The translations under genes and the position numbers were made by a program. The notes beneath the pieces are model-generated. The model had not been told where the DNA came from, did not search any database, and saw only the letters and a program-made list of their open reading frames with translations. Below, piece by piece: positions 23,889 through 32,587 of a stretch of DNA of 64,000 bases. Source of the DNA: Haloparvum alkalitolerans. Lineage in GTDB: Archaea; Halobacteriota; Halobacteria; Halobacteriales; Haloferacaceae. The stretch covers positions 248,001 to 312,000 of the forward strand of contig NZ_JBNLIA010000002.1 of the NCBI RefSeq assembly GCF_050122995.1, written 5' to 3'. How positions within the stretch are numbered: the first letter of the stretch is position 1; each line of letters begins with the position of its first letter.

Positions 23889-24863
23889 TCAGTCGTCCGC
23901 CGCCTCGCGGTCGGCCGCCATCGCGTCGAGTTCCGGCGCTTCGGCCTCCTCGGCGCGCCCCGCGCGGAGTTTGCCGGCCGCCACACAGCAGAGGTAGATG
24001 CCGACGGCGACCAGCACGATGACGCCGCCCGCGGTCGCCTCCGCGTAGTAGGAGACGCCGATGCCGAGGATCACCGCCAGCTCCGCGAGCACGACGGAGG
24101 AGAGGAGCGCGCCGGTGAAGCTCCGCGAGACCTGGGTGGCGGCGGCGACCGGCACGACGAGCATCGCGGCGACGAGGATGACGCCCATGATCTGCATCGC
24201 GCCGACGACCACCATCGCCGTGAGCACGACCGTTGCGCGGTTGTACCAGTTCACGCGGATCCCGGCGACGCGCGCGGCCGTCTCGTCGAAGGTGACGTAC
24301 AGCAGCTGGTTGCGCGCGACCGCGACCGTGCCGACGATGACGGCGAACAGCACCACAAGCAGGGCCGCGTCGTCCGCGGCGACGGTCGCGAGGTTGCCGA
24401 AGAGGTACTGGTCGACGCTGACCGAGAGGCCGCCCGCGTTGAGGCTGATCAGGACGGTCCCGAGCGCGAACCCCGTCGAGAGCACGATGGCCATCGATAC
24501 GTCGTTGTACGCGTCCGTCACCTCCGAGATGAGTTCGATGGCGAGCGCCGCGATCATCGCGACGATCACCGCGGTCAGGTACGGCGAGACGCCGAAGTCG
24601 AGGACGGCGTTCAGGAACAGCCCGACCGCGACGCCCGCGAACGCGGTGTGCGCGAGCGCGTCCCCGATCAGGGCCAGTTGCCGGTGGACGAGGAACGTCC
24701 CGATCAGCGGCGCCATCACGCCGATGCAGAGCCCGACGAGGAGCGCGCGGTGCATGAACGGGTAGTCGAGCAGGCCGAGCCCGGTGACCTCGGCGAGCCG
24801 GAACATGAGCCACGACCACGCCGAAAGCAGCCAGTAGAGCGGCGCGAGGAGGGCGTCAATCAT
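23889..24863 (-). CDS. Metal ABC transporter permease (ZnuB/MntB family)
   Basis: A 324-residue membrane protein with about eight or nine hydrophobic helices and the signature region PLIGTFLVHRQLALIGDALAHTAFAG near the N-terminus. The family imports zinc or manganese (sometimes iron). The C-terminal 40 residues are charged and cytoplasmic. Its start overlaps the stop of the ATPase gene by four bases, and the ATPase start overlaps the binding-protein stop in the same way, giving a tight three-gene importer operon. Confidence 0.92.
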   Translation of the reverse strand: MIDALLAPLYWLLSAWSWLMFRLAEVTGLGLLDYPFMHRALLVGLCIGVMAPLIGTFLVHRQLALIGDALAHTAFAGVAVGLFLNAVLDFGVSPYLTAVIVAMIAALAIELISEVTDAYNDVSMAIVLSTGFALGTVLISLNAGGLSVSVDQYLFGNLATVAADDAALLVVLFAVIVGTVAVARNQLLYVTFDETAARVAGIRVNWYNRATVVLTAMVVVGAMQIMGVILVAAMLVVPVAAATQVSRSFTGALLSSVVLAELAVILGIGVSYYAEATAGGVIVLVAVGIYLCCVAAGKLRAGRAEEAEAPELDAMAADREAADD

Positions 24864-25696
24864 CGGTCCTCACCCCTCGGCGGCGTCCCGAAGCCGGACG
24901 CGGTGCCGGCCCGTTCCCCGTCACTGGGCGGGGATCCCTCCGCGTCGGCCACGAGGCCCGCGGTCGCGCCGAACGCCCGCGCCAGCGCGTCGCTGTCGAG
25001 GAACGCCTCGGTCGGCCCGTCGAAGTAGACCTCGCGGTTCAGACACACCACGCGCTCGGCATGGTCGGTCACCGCGCCGAGGTCGTGCTCGATCAGGAGG
25101 ACCGTGATGCCCCGGTCGTTGAGCGCGTCCAGCAGGTCGTAGAACGCCTCGACGGACTCGGCGTCGACGCCGACGGTCGGCTCGTCGAGGACCAGCAGCT
25201 CGGCGTCGCTCGCCAGCGCCCGGGCGATGAACGCCCGCTGGCGTTGCCCGCCCGAGAGCTTCGTTATCTGCCGATCAGCGAACGCCTCCATCCCCACCGT
25301 GGCGATGGCGTCGTCGACCGCGGCCCAGTCGTCCGGCGAGAGCCGCCCGAACCCGACGTGCGGGAACCGACCCATCTTCACGACCTCGCGGACGGTGATC
25401 GGCATCGAGGAGGCGTCGCGGGCGCCCTGTGCGACGTAGCCGACGCGCTCGCCGGCGTCGAAGCCGGCCGCGCGCTCGCCGAACAGCCGGGCGCTCCCGG
25501 CGTCGGGCTCTTCCAGTCCGAGGATCAGGCGCAGGAGCGTCGACTTGCCGGAGCCGTTCGGGCCGACGACCGCGACGTACTCGCCCGCCGCGACGCGCAG
25601 CGACACGTCCTCGATCACCGGCGTCGCGGCGTACGCGAACGAGACGTCCTCGAGGGCGACGAGTGGCGAAGAGGTGGGGGATCCCGCACCGCTCAT
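24860..25696 (-). CDS. Metal ABC transporter ATP-binding protein
   Basis: A 278-residue ABC ATPase. Walker A is GPNGSGKST, the signature motif is LSGGQRQR, Walker B is LLVLDEPTVGVD, and the switch His is in LLIEHDL. The Q-loop is YVAQGARD. The C-terminal extension ends in a Gly/Pro-rich acidic tail. It powers the neighbouring ZnuB/MntB-type permease. The chosen start overlaps the stop of the upstream substrate-binding gene by four bases (ATGA), which decides between this and longer readings. Confidence 0.93.
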   Translation of the reverse strand: MSGAGSPTSSPLVALEDVSFAYAATPVIEDVSLRVAAGEYVAVVGPNGSGKSTLLRLILGLEEPDAGSARLFGERAAGFDAGERVGYVAQGARDASSMPITVREVVKMGRFPHVGFGRLSPDDWAAVDDAIATVGMEAFADRQITKLSGGQRQRAFIARALASDAELLVLDEPTVGVDAESVEAFYDLLDALNDRGITVLLIEHDLGAVTDHAERVVCLNREVYFDGPTEAFLDSDALARAFGATAGLVADAEGSPPSDGERAGTASGFGTPPRGEDR

Positions 25697-26757
25697 TCGA
25701 AGTTCCTCCACTGTTCGGCCCACCCCTCCGGCCCGGCCTCTTCGGGCGGGACGTTGCCGAGCACCACGTCGAACGTAGGCAGGTTGACGTTGTCGGCGAT
25801 CTCCTCGTACCCCCACCCCGCCTCGACCCAGTCCTCGCGGACCCCGGCGTAGGGCGTGACGGGGAAGTACGCCTCCACCCCGGTCTCGGCGATCAGCTGC
25901 TCGGCCGGCTTCCGGCTCTCGAAGACGCCGGCGCCCACGTACCGGATGTCGTTGGCGTCGATGACCTCCTTCGCGCGCCGGATGTCGGAGGGCTTCACGT
26001 CGCCGCTGGCCGCGAGGTTGACGACGAGCGGCCGGATCTCCACGTCGTAGCGGTCGGAGACGTAGCCGAACGCGTTGTGAGCCGCCAGCTGGACGACCCC
26101 GCGGTCGGCGCGGTCGAACGTCGCGGCGTAGCGCTCGTCGACGGCCGCGAGCACGTTCTCCGTGTAGGCGTCGCCGTTCGCGCGGAACGTCGCCTCGTGG
26201 TCCGGGAACGACTCGGCGAACCCCTCGACGATGTTGTCGACCGCGGTCGCCGCCCGCGTCGGGTCGAGCCAGAAATGCGGGTCGAGCGCGCGGTCGTCGC
26301 CGACGCCCTCCTCGTCGCGGTCGAGGCTCTCCGCGAGCGGGATCAGGTCGACGCCCTCCCGGACGTTGATCAGGTCCGTGTCCGCCCCGTCGTCGTGAAC
26401 GGTCTCGATGGCGCGGTCGGCCCACGGCTGGAAGTCGGCGCCGACGTGAACGAACGCGTCCGCCTCGAGGATGTCGCGCGTCACGCTCGCGTCCGGCTCC
26501 CAGCCGTGGCCGTGGAGCCCGGTCGGGACGAGGTTCTCGACGGTCACGGGCGTGTCCGCGGCCACCTCCCGTGCGAAGTCGTAGAAGCTGAAGAAGGAGG
26601 CGACCGCGCGCGGCCCCTCGGTCTCCCCGGTCGACCCGAGGGCGGTGCCGTTCAGACACCCCGCCGCGCCGGCGGCGAGCCCGCTCGCGCCCGCCGCGAG
26701 CAGTCGTCGCCGGGTGAGGGTGTCCCCCCGGACGGCGGTCGTTTCTATCTTACTCAT
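25693..26757 (-). CDS. Metal ABC transporter substrate-binding lipoprotein (ZnuA family)
   Basis: A 354-residue solute-binding protein. The N-terminus has a twin-arginine signal (TLTRRRLLAAGASGLAAGAAG) ending in a lipobox Cys (AAGC), so it is exported folded and lipid-anchored outside. Metal ligands fit the cluster A-I family: His in GLHGHGWEPD, His in DPHFWLDP, and His in LAAHNAFGYV. There is no His-rich loop of the sort typical for zinc-specific ZnuA, so Zn versus Mn is open. A perfect palindrome at 26810-26823 lies upstream, consistent with control by a DtxR/MntR-type repressor. Confidence 0.92.
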   Translation of the reverse strand: MSKIETTAVRGDTLTRRRLLAAGASGLAAGAAGCLNGTALGSTGETEGPRAVASFFSFYDFAREVAADTPVTVENLVPTGLHGHGWEPDASVTRDILEADAFVHVGADFQPWADRAIETVHDDGADTDLINVREGVDLIPLAESLDRDEEGVGDDRALDPHFWLDPTRAATAVDNIVEGFAESFPDHEATFRANGDAYTENVLAAVDERYAATFDRADRGVVQLAAHNAFGYVSDRYDVEIRPLVVNLAASGDVKPSDIRRAKEVIDANDIRYVGAGVFESRKPAEQLIAETGVEAYFPVTPYAGVREDWVEAGWGYEEIADNVNLPTFDVVLGNVPPEEAGPEGWAEQWRNFE

Positions 26758-26809
26758 TATCGGACCGTGGGTAGTAGAGATACAAAAGGACTTCTATCGA
26801 ATAGAAAAA

Positions 26810-26823
26810 TTAGACATGTCTAA
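26810..26823. promoter_or_regulatory. DtxR/SirR-like operator palindrome
   Basis: TTAGACATGTCTAA is a perfect 14-base palindrome in a short AT-rich window between the metal importer and the cobalamin gene. It sits about 53 bases before the binding-protein start, just beyond a TATA-like TTTCTATTCGAT on the minus strand. The half-site resembles those of archaeal DtxR-family metal repressors; that identification is by resemblance. Confidence 0.6.
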
Positions 26824-26893
26824 ACTATTGTCTGAGGGTCGAGGTCCGACCCGTTCCGACCCATTCAAGTCCGCTTGTGTCGATCCAACTCGC

Positions 26894-27622
26894 ATGGACA
26901 ACGCGGACGGCACGCGCGAACGAGGCGGCGGGGACGACGGGGACAGACGCGACCGCGCCTGGGAGCGCGGGACCCCCGGCGGGGGTGTCACGCCGGAGGC
27001 GCGCGGCATCGAGGCGCGCGCGCCCGAGGAGTTCGGCCTGGTGCAGGCGTGGTGGGGCGACGGGAAGGGGAAGACGACCGCGGCGCTCGGGATGGGGTTC
27101 CGCGCGGCGGGCCACGGCTTCCGGGTCCACATGCTCCAGTTCATGAAGGGCGGCGCCGACTCCGTCGAGGCGGTCCGGGGCGAGTACGACGCCATCGCCG
27201 CGGTGCCGGGCTTCTCCTATGAGAACACGGGTCACTACGGCTGGCACGGCTTCCGCGACGGCTCCGCGGACGACGACCACGCCGCGAAGGCGCAGGGCGG
27301 ACTGGCCCGCGCGCGAGACCTGATCGACGCGGCCGCCGACGCCGACCTCGACGCCCCCCTGCCGCTCGACGGCGAGGCCGAGGACGGCGTCCACCTCCTG
27401 ATCCTCGACGAGGTGCTGTACGCGGTCGACAAGGGGCTGCTCGAGGAGTCGGACGTGCTCGACCTGATCGAGGCCAAGCCGCCGTCGCTCGAACTCGTGG
27501 TGACGGGCAGCCACGCGAAGCCCGAGTACCTCTACGAGGAGGCGGACCTGATCACCCGCGTCGCCAAGGAGAAACACCCCATCGACGAGGGCCAGCGCGC
27601 CCGCATGGGCACGGAGTTTTAG
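26894..27622 (+). CDS. cobO: Cob(I)yrinic acid a,c-diamide adenosyltransferase
   Basis: A 242-residue CobA/CobO-type enzyme that adds the adenosyl group to the cobalt of corrinoids. The P-loop is WWGDGKGKTTAALGMGFRA, followed by HMLQFMKG and the later LLILDEVLYAVDKG Walker-B-like region and TGSHAKPEYL. An acidic 45-residue N-terminal extension precedes the core; the start at 26894 was chosen because no core sequence lies before it. The stop is three bases before the cobyric acid synthase gene, so both belong to one cobalamin operon. The DtxR-like palindrome lies 70 bases upstream. Confidence 0.93.
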   Translation: MDNADGTRERGGGDDGDRRDRAWERGTPGGGVTPEARGIEARAPEEFGLVQAWWGDGKGKTTAALGMGFRAAGHGFRVHMLQFMKGGADSVEAVRGEYDAIAAVPGFSYENTGHYGWHGFRDGSADDDHAAKAQGGLARARDLIDAAADADLDAPLPLDGEAEDGVHLLILDEVLYAVDKGLLEESDVLDLIEAKPPSLELVVTGSHAKPEYLYEEADLITRVAKEKHPIDEGQRARMGTEF

Positions 27623-27625
27623 CGC

Positions 27626-29365
27626 ATGGCCGGAGGGGACGAGCAGTCGGGCGGCCGACCGGCCCGCACGCTCCTCGTCGCCGGCACGGCCTCCCACGTC
27701 GGCAAGTCGACGGTCGCGGCCGGGCTCTGTCGGGTCCTCGCCGACCGCGGCGTCTCCGTCGCGCCGTTCAAGGCCCAGAACATGTCGAACAACGCGCGGG
27801 CGGTGCCGAAGTCGGCCGAGGTCGACGGAACGGACGAAGGCCGGGACGAGGCCGCGGCCGGCACGGGCTTCGGCGAGGTCGGCGTCTCCCAGTACGTGCA
27901 GGCCCGCGCCGCGCGCGTCCGCCCGGAGACGGACCACAACCCCGTCCTCCTGAAGCCCCGCGGCGGCGGGGAGTCGCAGTTGGTGCTGAACGGCGAGGCG
28001 GTCGCCCACTACGCGGCCGGCGACTACTACGACGAGCACTGGCACGACGCCCGCGCGGCGGCGGTCGCGGCCCACGCGCGCCTCGCGAGCGCCCACGACG
28101 TGGTCGTCGCGGAGGGCGCCGGCTCCATCGCCGAGATCAACCTCCAGCACCGCGACCTGGCGAACGTCGAGACGGCGCGGGTCGCGGACGCTCAGATCCT
28201 GCTCGTCGCGGACATCGAGCGGGGCGGCGTCTTCGCGTCGCTCGTGGGGACGCTGGAGCTCCTGCCCGACGACCTCCGCGAGCGCGTCATCGGGGCCGTG
28301 ATCACCAAGTTCCGCGGGGACCGCTCGCTGCTCGCGCCCGGGATCGAGGAGTTCGAGGACCGGACCGGCGTGCCGGTGCTGGGCGTGGTTCCCCACGACG
28401 ACCCCGGACTCCCCGAGGAGGACAGCGTCGCGCTCCCGGCGCGGGGCGAGCGCGCGGTCCGCGGCGCCGACGACGGCGTCCCGGCGGAGCTGGCGGTGAC
28501 GGTCGCGGTCCCGCGGCTCCCGCGCGCCTCAAACGTGACGGACCTGGAACCGCTCGCCGCCGAACCGGGCGTCCGCGTGGCGTACGTTCCGGTCCGGGAC
28601 ACCGACCGGGAGGACGGGTCCGTGGCTGCCGACCCCTTCGCCGACGCCGACGCGGTCGTGGTGCCGGGCACCAAGAACACCGTCGACGACCTGATCGCGC
28701 TCCGCGAGGCCGGCCTCGTCGACGCGCTCCGGGGCGTCTCGGGGCCGGTCGTCGGCCTCTGCGGCGGCTACCAGATGCTCGGCGAGCGCATCCTGCGCGC
28801 GGACGTGGAGGGGACGGGCGACCGCGAGACGGTGGCGGGCATCGGCCTGCTCCCGGTCGAGACAGCCTTCAGCGCCGACAAGCGCGTCGTCGCGACGACG
28901 CTCGACCTCGACGGGGCCGGACCGCTCGCGGGCGCCTCGGGGCCGGTCGAGGGGTACGAGATCCACATGGGCGAGACGCGGCTCGCGCCGGACATCGACG
29001 AGGGCGCGGTCCGGTTCCCCTTTTCGCCGACGGAAAACGCGACCGGGCACGACGGACGTGCGGATGCGGTGCTCGGGACCGCGGTCGACCGCGGGGGCGA
29101 CCGCGCCGGCGTCCTCGGCACCTACCTCCACGGGCTGTTCGAGAACGACACGCCCCGGGAGGCGTTCGTGGACGCCGTCTTCGCCGCCGCCGGACGGGAC
29201 CGGGCCGAAGCGCTCGCGCGCGCGGACGCCGACGCGGCCGGGTCTCCGCACGACCGCGCCGCGGACCTGCTGCGTACCCACGTGGACCTCGGGGCGCTCG
29301 GCCTCCCCGACGGCCGTCGGTCGGCCGGCGACCTTTTCGACGGCGGCCGAGCGGATAATTTTTAA
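27626..29365 (+). CDS. cobQ: Cobyric acid synthase (CobQ/CbiP)
   Basis: A 579-residue glutamine-dependent amidase that converts adenosylcobyrinic acid a,c-diamide to adenosylcobyric acid. The N-terminal synthetase domain opens with VAGTASHVGKSTVAAGLCRVL, then FKAQNMSNNARAV. The C-terminal glutaminase domain has the nucleophile C379 in VGLCGGYQMLGERI and the late motif GTYLHGLFEN. It is longer than the usual 490-510 residues because of inserted acidic loops, typical of haloarchaeal versions. It follows the adenosyltransferase gene with three bases between. Confidence 0.95.
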   Translation: MAGGDEQSGGRPARTLLVAGTASHVGKSTVAAGLCRVLADRGVSVAPFKAQNMSNNARAVPKSAEVDGTDEGRDEAAAGTGFGEVGVSQYVQARAARVRPETDHNPVLLKPRGGGESQLVLNGEAVAHYAAGDYYDEHWHDARAAAVAAHARLASAHDVVVAEGAGSIAEINLQHRDLANVETARVADAQILLVADIERGGVFASLVGTLELLPDDLRERVIGAVITKFRGDRSLLAPGIEEFEDRTGVPVLGVVPHDDPGLPEEDSVALPARGERAVRGADDGVPAELAVTVAVPRLPRASNVTDLEPLAAEPGVRVAYVPVRDTDREDGSVAADPFADADAVVVPGTKNTVDDLIALREAGLVDALRGVSGPVVGLCGGYQMLGERILRADVEGTGDRETVAGIGLLPVETAFSADKRVVATTLDLDGAGPLAGASGPVEGYEIHMGETRLAPDIDEGAVRFPFSPTENATGHDGRADAVLGTAVDRGGDRAGVLGTYLHGLFENDTPREAFVDAVFAAAGRDRAEALARADADAAGSPHDRAADLLRTHVDLGALGLPDGRRSAGDLFDGGRADNF

Positions 29366-29387
29366 CCGAGAAGGCGGGAGAGCCCCC

Positions 29388-30188
29388 ATGGTCGAGGCGT
29401 TCGCGGTCGCCAGCGGCAAGGGCGGGACGGGCAAGACCACCAGCACGCTCGCGCTGGGGATGGCGCTCGCCGAGGCGTACGACGTGACGGTCGTCGACGC
29501 CGACACCGGGATGGCGAACCTGCTGTTCCACGCCGGGCTGGACGACGTGGAGGTGACGCTGCACGACCTGCTGGTCGAGGGGACCGGCACCGGCGTCGCG
29601 GAGGCGACCTACGAGCGGTTCGGGATGACGGTCGTCCCCTGCGGCACCTCGCTCACGGCCTTCGAGGCGGCGGACCCGGGGCGACTCCGCGACGTGGTCG
29701 CCGAGTTGGGTCGCGACGCCGACGTGGTGCTTCTGGACTCGCCGGCCGCGCTCGGCTCGAAGTCCGCGGTGCTGCCGGTCGTGCTGGCCGACCGGACCGT
29801 GGTCGTGGTCCAGCCCACCATCCCCGCGCTCTCGGACGGGCTGAAGGTGCAGGAGTACGCTCGCTCGTACGGCACGGGGACCGCGGGCGTGCTGTTCAAC
29901 AAGGTCCGCGGGGACGCCGACCGCGTCGCCGAGCAGGCGGAGCGCCGCTTCGGCGGGCCGACGCTGGCGCAGGTCCCCGCCTCGGAGTCCGTCCGCGAGG
30001 CGCGCCGCGCGGGCGAGCCGCTGCTGGCGCACGCGCCCGACAGCGACGCCGCGGCCGCCTACCGCCGGGCCGCTGACCGGCTCGACGTGCGTCCCGACGG
30101 CCCGCCCGGGGTGGGGGAACCGGCCGACGACGGCGCGGGCGCGCTGGCGGACCGCTTCCGGAGCGCCGTCGTCCCCGACCGCCCATGA
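29388..30188 (+). CDS. MinD/ParA-type ATPase
   Basis: A 266-residue P-loop protein of the MinD/ParA class. The deviant Walker A is SGKGGTGKTTSTLALG near the N-terminus; switch regions are VVDADTGMANL and VLLDSPAALGSKS. The C-terminal amphipathic helix that anchors MinD to membranes is not obvious; the tail is Pro/Gly/Ala-rich. Haloarchaea have several MinD paralogues, some positioning the archaellum or chemotaxis arrays rather than the division site. The gene overlaps the next one by four bases (ATGA), tying the two functions together. A TATA-like ATAATTTTTAACC lies about 25 bases upstream. Confidence 0.85.
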   Translation: MVEAFAVASGKGGTGKTTSTLALGMALAEAYDVTVVDADTGMANLLFHAGLDDVEVTLHDLLVEGTGTGVAEATYERFGMTVVPCGTSLTAFEAADPGRLRDVVAELGRDADVVLLDSPAALGSKSAVLPVVLADRTVVVVQPTIPALSDGLKVQEYARSYGTGTAGVLFNKVRGDADRVAEQAERRFGGPTLAQVPASESVREARRAGEPLLAHAPDSDAAAAYRRAADRLDVRPDGPPGVGEPADDGAGALADRFRSAVVPDRP

Positions 30189-30937
30189 GGAAGGCGGGCG
30201 GGCCGACCGACGACGGGAGCGAGACCGCGGGCGGGAGCGATGCGCCCGAGGACGCCGGCGGGAGCGACGCGCCCGAGGCGGCGGACGAGCTCCACATCCC
30301 GCGCGGGGAGCTGCTCCGATCGCGCGTCGTCACCGACCCCGCGACGCTCCTCCGGACCGCGTTGGAGGACCGGCTCACCGGCTACGCGACCGTCGCGCCG
30401 GGGGAGACGCTGCTGCTCGACGGCGAGGCGCGCGGCGTTCTCACTTTCGCCGACGGCGTGCCGGTGCTCGCGTACGACCCGGCGACCGACGACGGCGGCG
30501 CCGACGCCCTCGCGGCGCTCGCGGGTCCCGGCCCCATCCGGATCGAGCTGTACCGGCTGCCGCCGTCTGCGCTGGCCGAGGCACACGAGACGCGGGCGTT
30601 GCGGGTCGCGCCGGGCGCGCCCGCCGCGGAGCTGGCCGGCGACCCAGACCTGGCCGACCGAACCCGCGAGGCCGCCCCGGCGGATCGACGCGAGGAGTCC
30701 CCCGACGGGGGCGACGCGGTCGCCGCGTTCCTGGCGGACGACGACCGCGTCGCCGCCATCCGCGAGCAGGCCCGCGAGGAGGCGGCCGAGCGCGCCGCCG
30801 AGTGGGGGCTCGAGGACGCGCTCGGGGACGTGAACGAGGACGCGCTGGCGGACGAGAGCGAGGACGGACGGGACGGCGACCCGGGTGTTACAGACCCTGT
30901 AACTGTATCGGATCCGAAGACGACCGACCGCAAGTAA
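30185..30937 (+). CDS. Acidic protein overlapping the MinD-like gene, unknown function
   Basis: A 250-residue, very acidic soluble protein. The N-terminus holds a repeat (GGSDAPEDAGGSDAPEA), a middle alpha/beta domain spans about residues 40-130 (LHIPRGELLRSRVVTDP ... GYATVAPGETLLLDGEARG), and the C-terminal half is charged and helical. No catalytic motif was found. Its start codon overlaps the stop of the MinD/ParA-type gene, so it is probably a partner or regulator of that ATPase. I do not recognise the family. Confidence 0.7.
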   Translation: MRKAGGPTDDGSETAGGSDAPEDAGGSDAPEAADELHIPRGELLRSRVVTDPATLLRTALEDRLTGYATVAPGETLLLDGEARGVLTFADGVPVLAYDPATDDGGADALAALAGPGPIRIELYRLPPSALAEAHETRALRVAPGAPAAELAGDPDLADRTREAAPADRREESPDGGDAVAAFLADDDRVAAIREQAREEAAERAAEWGLEDALGDVNEDALADESEDGRDGDPGVTDPVTVSDPKTTDRK

Positions 30938-31111
30938 GTATAGGTACGGCGGCCGGCGACCGTTCATCGCCAGTCGTCCGCGAAGCGGCGACCGGCCCGG
31001 CAGCGGTGCCGGTGCCCGCATTCGGCCCTCCGCAGGGCGCTCGGTCCCCACACCGACCCACCGTTCTCCGCGCTCACGTCGACCGCCAGCGGCGTCTCCG
31101 ACGCCGTGCGG

Positions 31112-31933
31112 TCAGGGCGTCGGGTCGTCGGAGGTCGTCCCCTCGCCGTCGAGGACGTCCGCGAGCGGTCGCGAGCGCTCCAGCGCGTCGTCTATGCGGT
31201 CGCCGACCCAGTTCCGGACCACCGGGGCGTCGGACGACAGCAGCGCGCGCATGTTGCCGCCGTCGTCGTAGGCCGCGAGGCAGGCGGTGTCCCCGAACGC
31301 GCAGAGTCCGGTTTCGATCGGCTCCGGGTGGACGTACACGGAGACGGAGCCGTCCTCGATCGCCCGCCGCAGCGCCGGCTCGAAGTCGCTCTCGGAGGCC
31401 GCCAGCACCCCTCGGTCGATGACGAGGTCGATCGTCGTCCCCGCGTCCAGCAGTTCGACGGCCGACTCGTTGAACGCGCGGCTGACGATGGGGGAGACCG
31501 CCCGGACGTGACCGCCGGCGGCGCCCGCGAACACGTCGAGGAAGCGGTCGACCGGGGCGAACGGGTCCCGGTCGTCCGCGACGGTCACCTCGCCGGCCTC
31601 CAGCGCGGCCGGCGGAAGCCCCGCCTCGAAGGCGTCGACGTTCGCGACGAGGGGCCCGACCTCGCGGGCGCGGTCGGCCTCCGCGAGCAGGTCCTCGTAG
31701 GCGGCCCGCACGCGGTCCCCGGTCGCGGTGAGCCGGTACCGCGCGTCCGCCTTGCGGACCCAGTCGCGCTCGCGGAAGCCGGCGAGGATCCGCTGGACCG
31801 TCGTGCGCGTCGCGTCCACGCGCTCGGTCAGCGCCGCGGGGCGTCGCGGCTCCGCGTCGAGTTCGCGCAACACGGCGATCCGGACCGGCGACCCCGCGAG
31901 GTAGCGGGCGTCGCGGTGCGGGGCGTCGTCCAT
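31112..31933 (-). CDS. HTH regulator with FilR1/DUF1724-type domain
   Basis: A 273-residue transcriptional regulator. A winged-helix N-terminus (RYLAGSPVRIAVLRELD, with recognition region TRTTVQRILAGFRERDWV) is followed by a 150-residue domain resembling the FilR1/methanogenesis-regulator-like domain, ending in DGGNMRALLSSDAPVVRNWV. The start at 31933 was chosen because the residues before it are hydrophobic and not part of the fold. It is divergent from the UspA gene at 32021. The ligand is unknown. Confidence 0.8.
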   Translation of the reverse strand: MDDAPHRDARYLAGSPVRIAVLRELDAEPRRPAALTERVDATRTTVQRILAGFRERDWVRKADARYRLTATGDRVRAAYEDLLAEADRAREVGPLVANVDAFEAGLPPAALEAGEVTVADDRDPFAPVDRFLDVFAGAAGGHVRAVSPIVSRAFNESAVELLDAGTTIDLVIDRGVLAASESDFEPALRRAIEDGSVSVYVHPEPIETGLCAFGDTACLAAYDDGGNMRALLSSDAPVVRNWVGDRIDDALERSRPLADVLDGEGTTSDDPTP

Positions 31934-32020
31934 ATCGACCGACAGTTGGACCACCGGGACGAAATACGTTGCCGTCGCCGCCATCCGGATCCATTTACGC
32001 CGGCGTCACGAAGAGCGGGT

Positions 32021-32524
32021 ATGAGCCTCCAAACCCTCGTCGTCGCCATCGGCCCGACCGAGGAGTCGCGCATCCGCCAGCTGACCGAGACGGTGATCGA
32101 CGTCGCCGAGCCGAGCGACGCGGACGTGGTGCTGTACCACGCCTTCTCCGAACGAGCGTTTCGGGAGGGCGTCACGGAGGCGGGCTACGACCCGGAGGAC
32201 CCGCCCGAGCCCGATCAGGTGGCCGAGCGGCTGGAGAGCGTCGTCTGTCTCACCGACGCGCTCGAGGACGCCGGCGTGCGTCACGAGGTCGAGAGCACCG
32301 TCGAGCCGACGGTGGAGGGGATCCTCGGCGTCGTCGACGACCGGGACGCCGACATGCTGTTCGTCGGCGGCCGCAAGCGCTCCTCCACGGGCAAGGCCGT
32401 CTTCGGCAGCACCTCCCACCAGGTGATGATGAACGCCGAGTGTCCGGTCGTGTTCGTCCGCGAGGGCGCCGACGCGGACGAGGCGAAGCCCGCGGAGGGC
32501 ACGGCTGCGGACGCCGAGCGGTAG
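32021..32524 (+). CDS. Universal stress protein (UspA family)
   Basis: A 167-residue UspA-fold protein: N-terminal strand LQTLVVAIGPTEES, middle AERLESVVCLTDAL, and the ATP-binding type glycine region FVGGRKRSSTGKAVFGSTSHQ followed by CPVVFVREG. The glycine motif (G-x2-G-x9-G-S/T-like) suggests nucleotide binding. The C-terminal 20 residues are an acidic tail. A CATTTACGC box about 28 bases before the ATG fits leaderless transcription. Confidence 0.88.
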   Translation: MSLQTLVVAIGPTEESRIRQLTETVIDVAEPSDADVVLYHAFSERAFREGVTEAGYDPEDPPEPDQVAERLESVVCLTDALEDAGVRHEVESTVEPTVEGILGVVDDRDADMLFVGGRKRSSTGKAVFGSTSHQVMMNAECPVVFVREGADADEAKPAEGTAADAER

Positions 32525-32587
32525 CGGGGCGCTCGGCCCGCGGTCGCCGGGAGCGCGGGCTCCTGCGGCGCGGCCGACTGCGGCCGG

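Noticed and set aside
24860..26659. Single 599-residue protein spanning the ATPase and binding-protein region
   Set aside because: The upstream half of the frame is Arg/Gly-rich nonsense opposite codon positions of the binding-protein gene; the ATPase starts at 25696 with an ATGA overlap.
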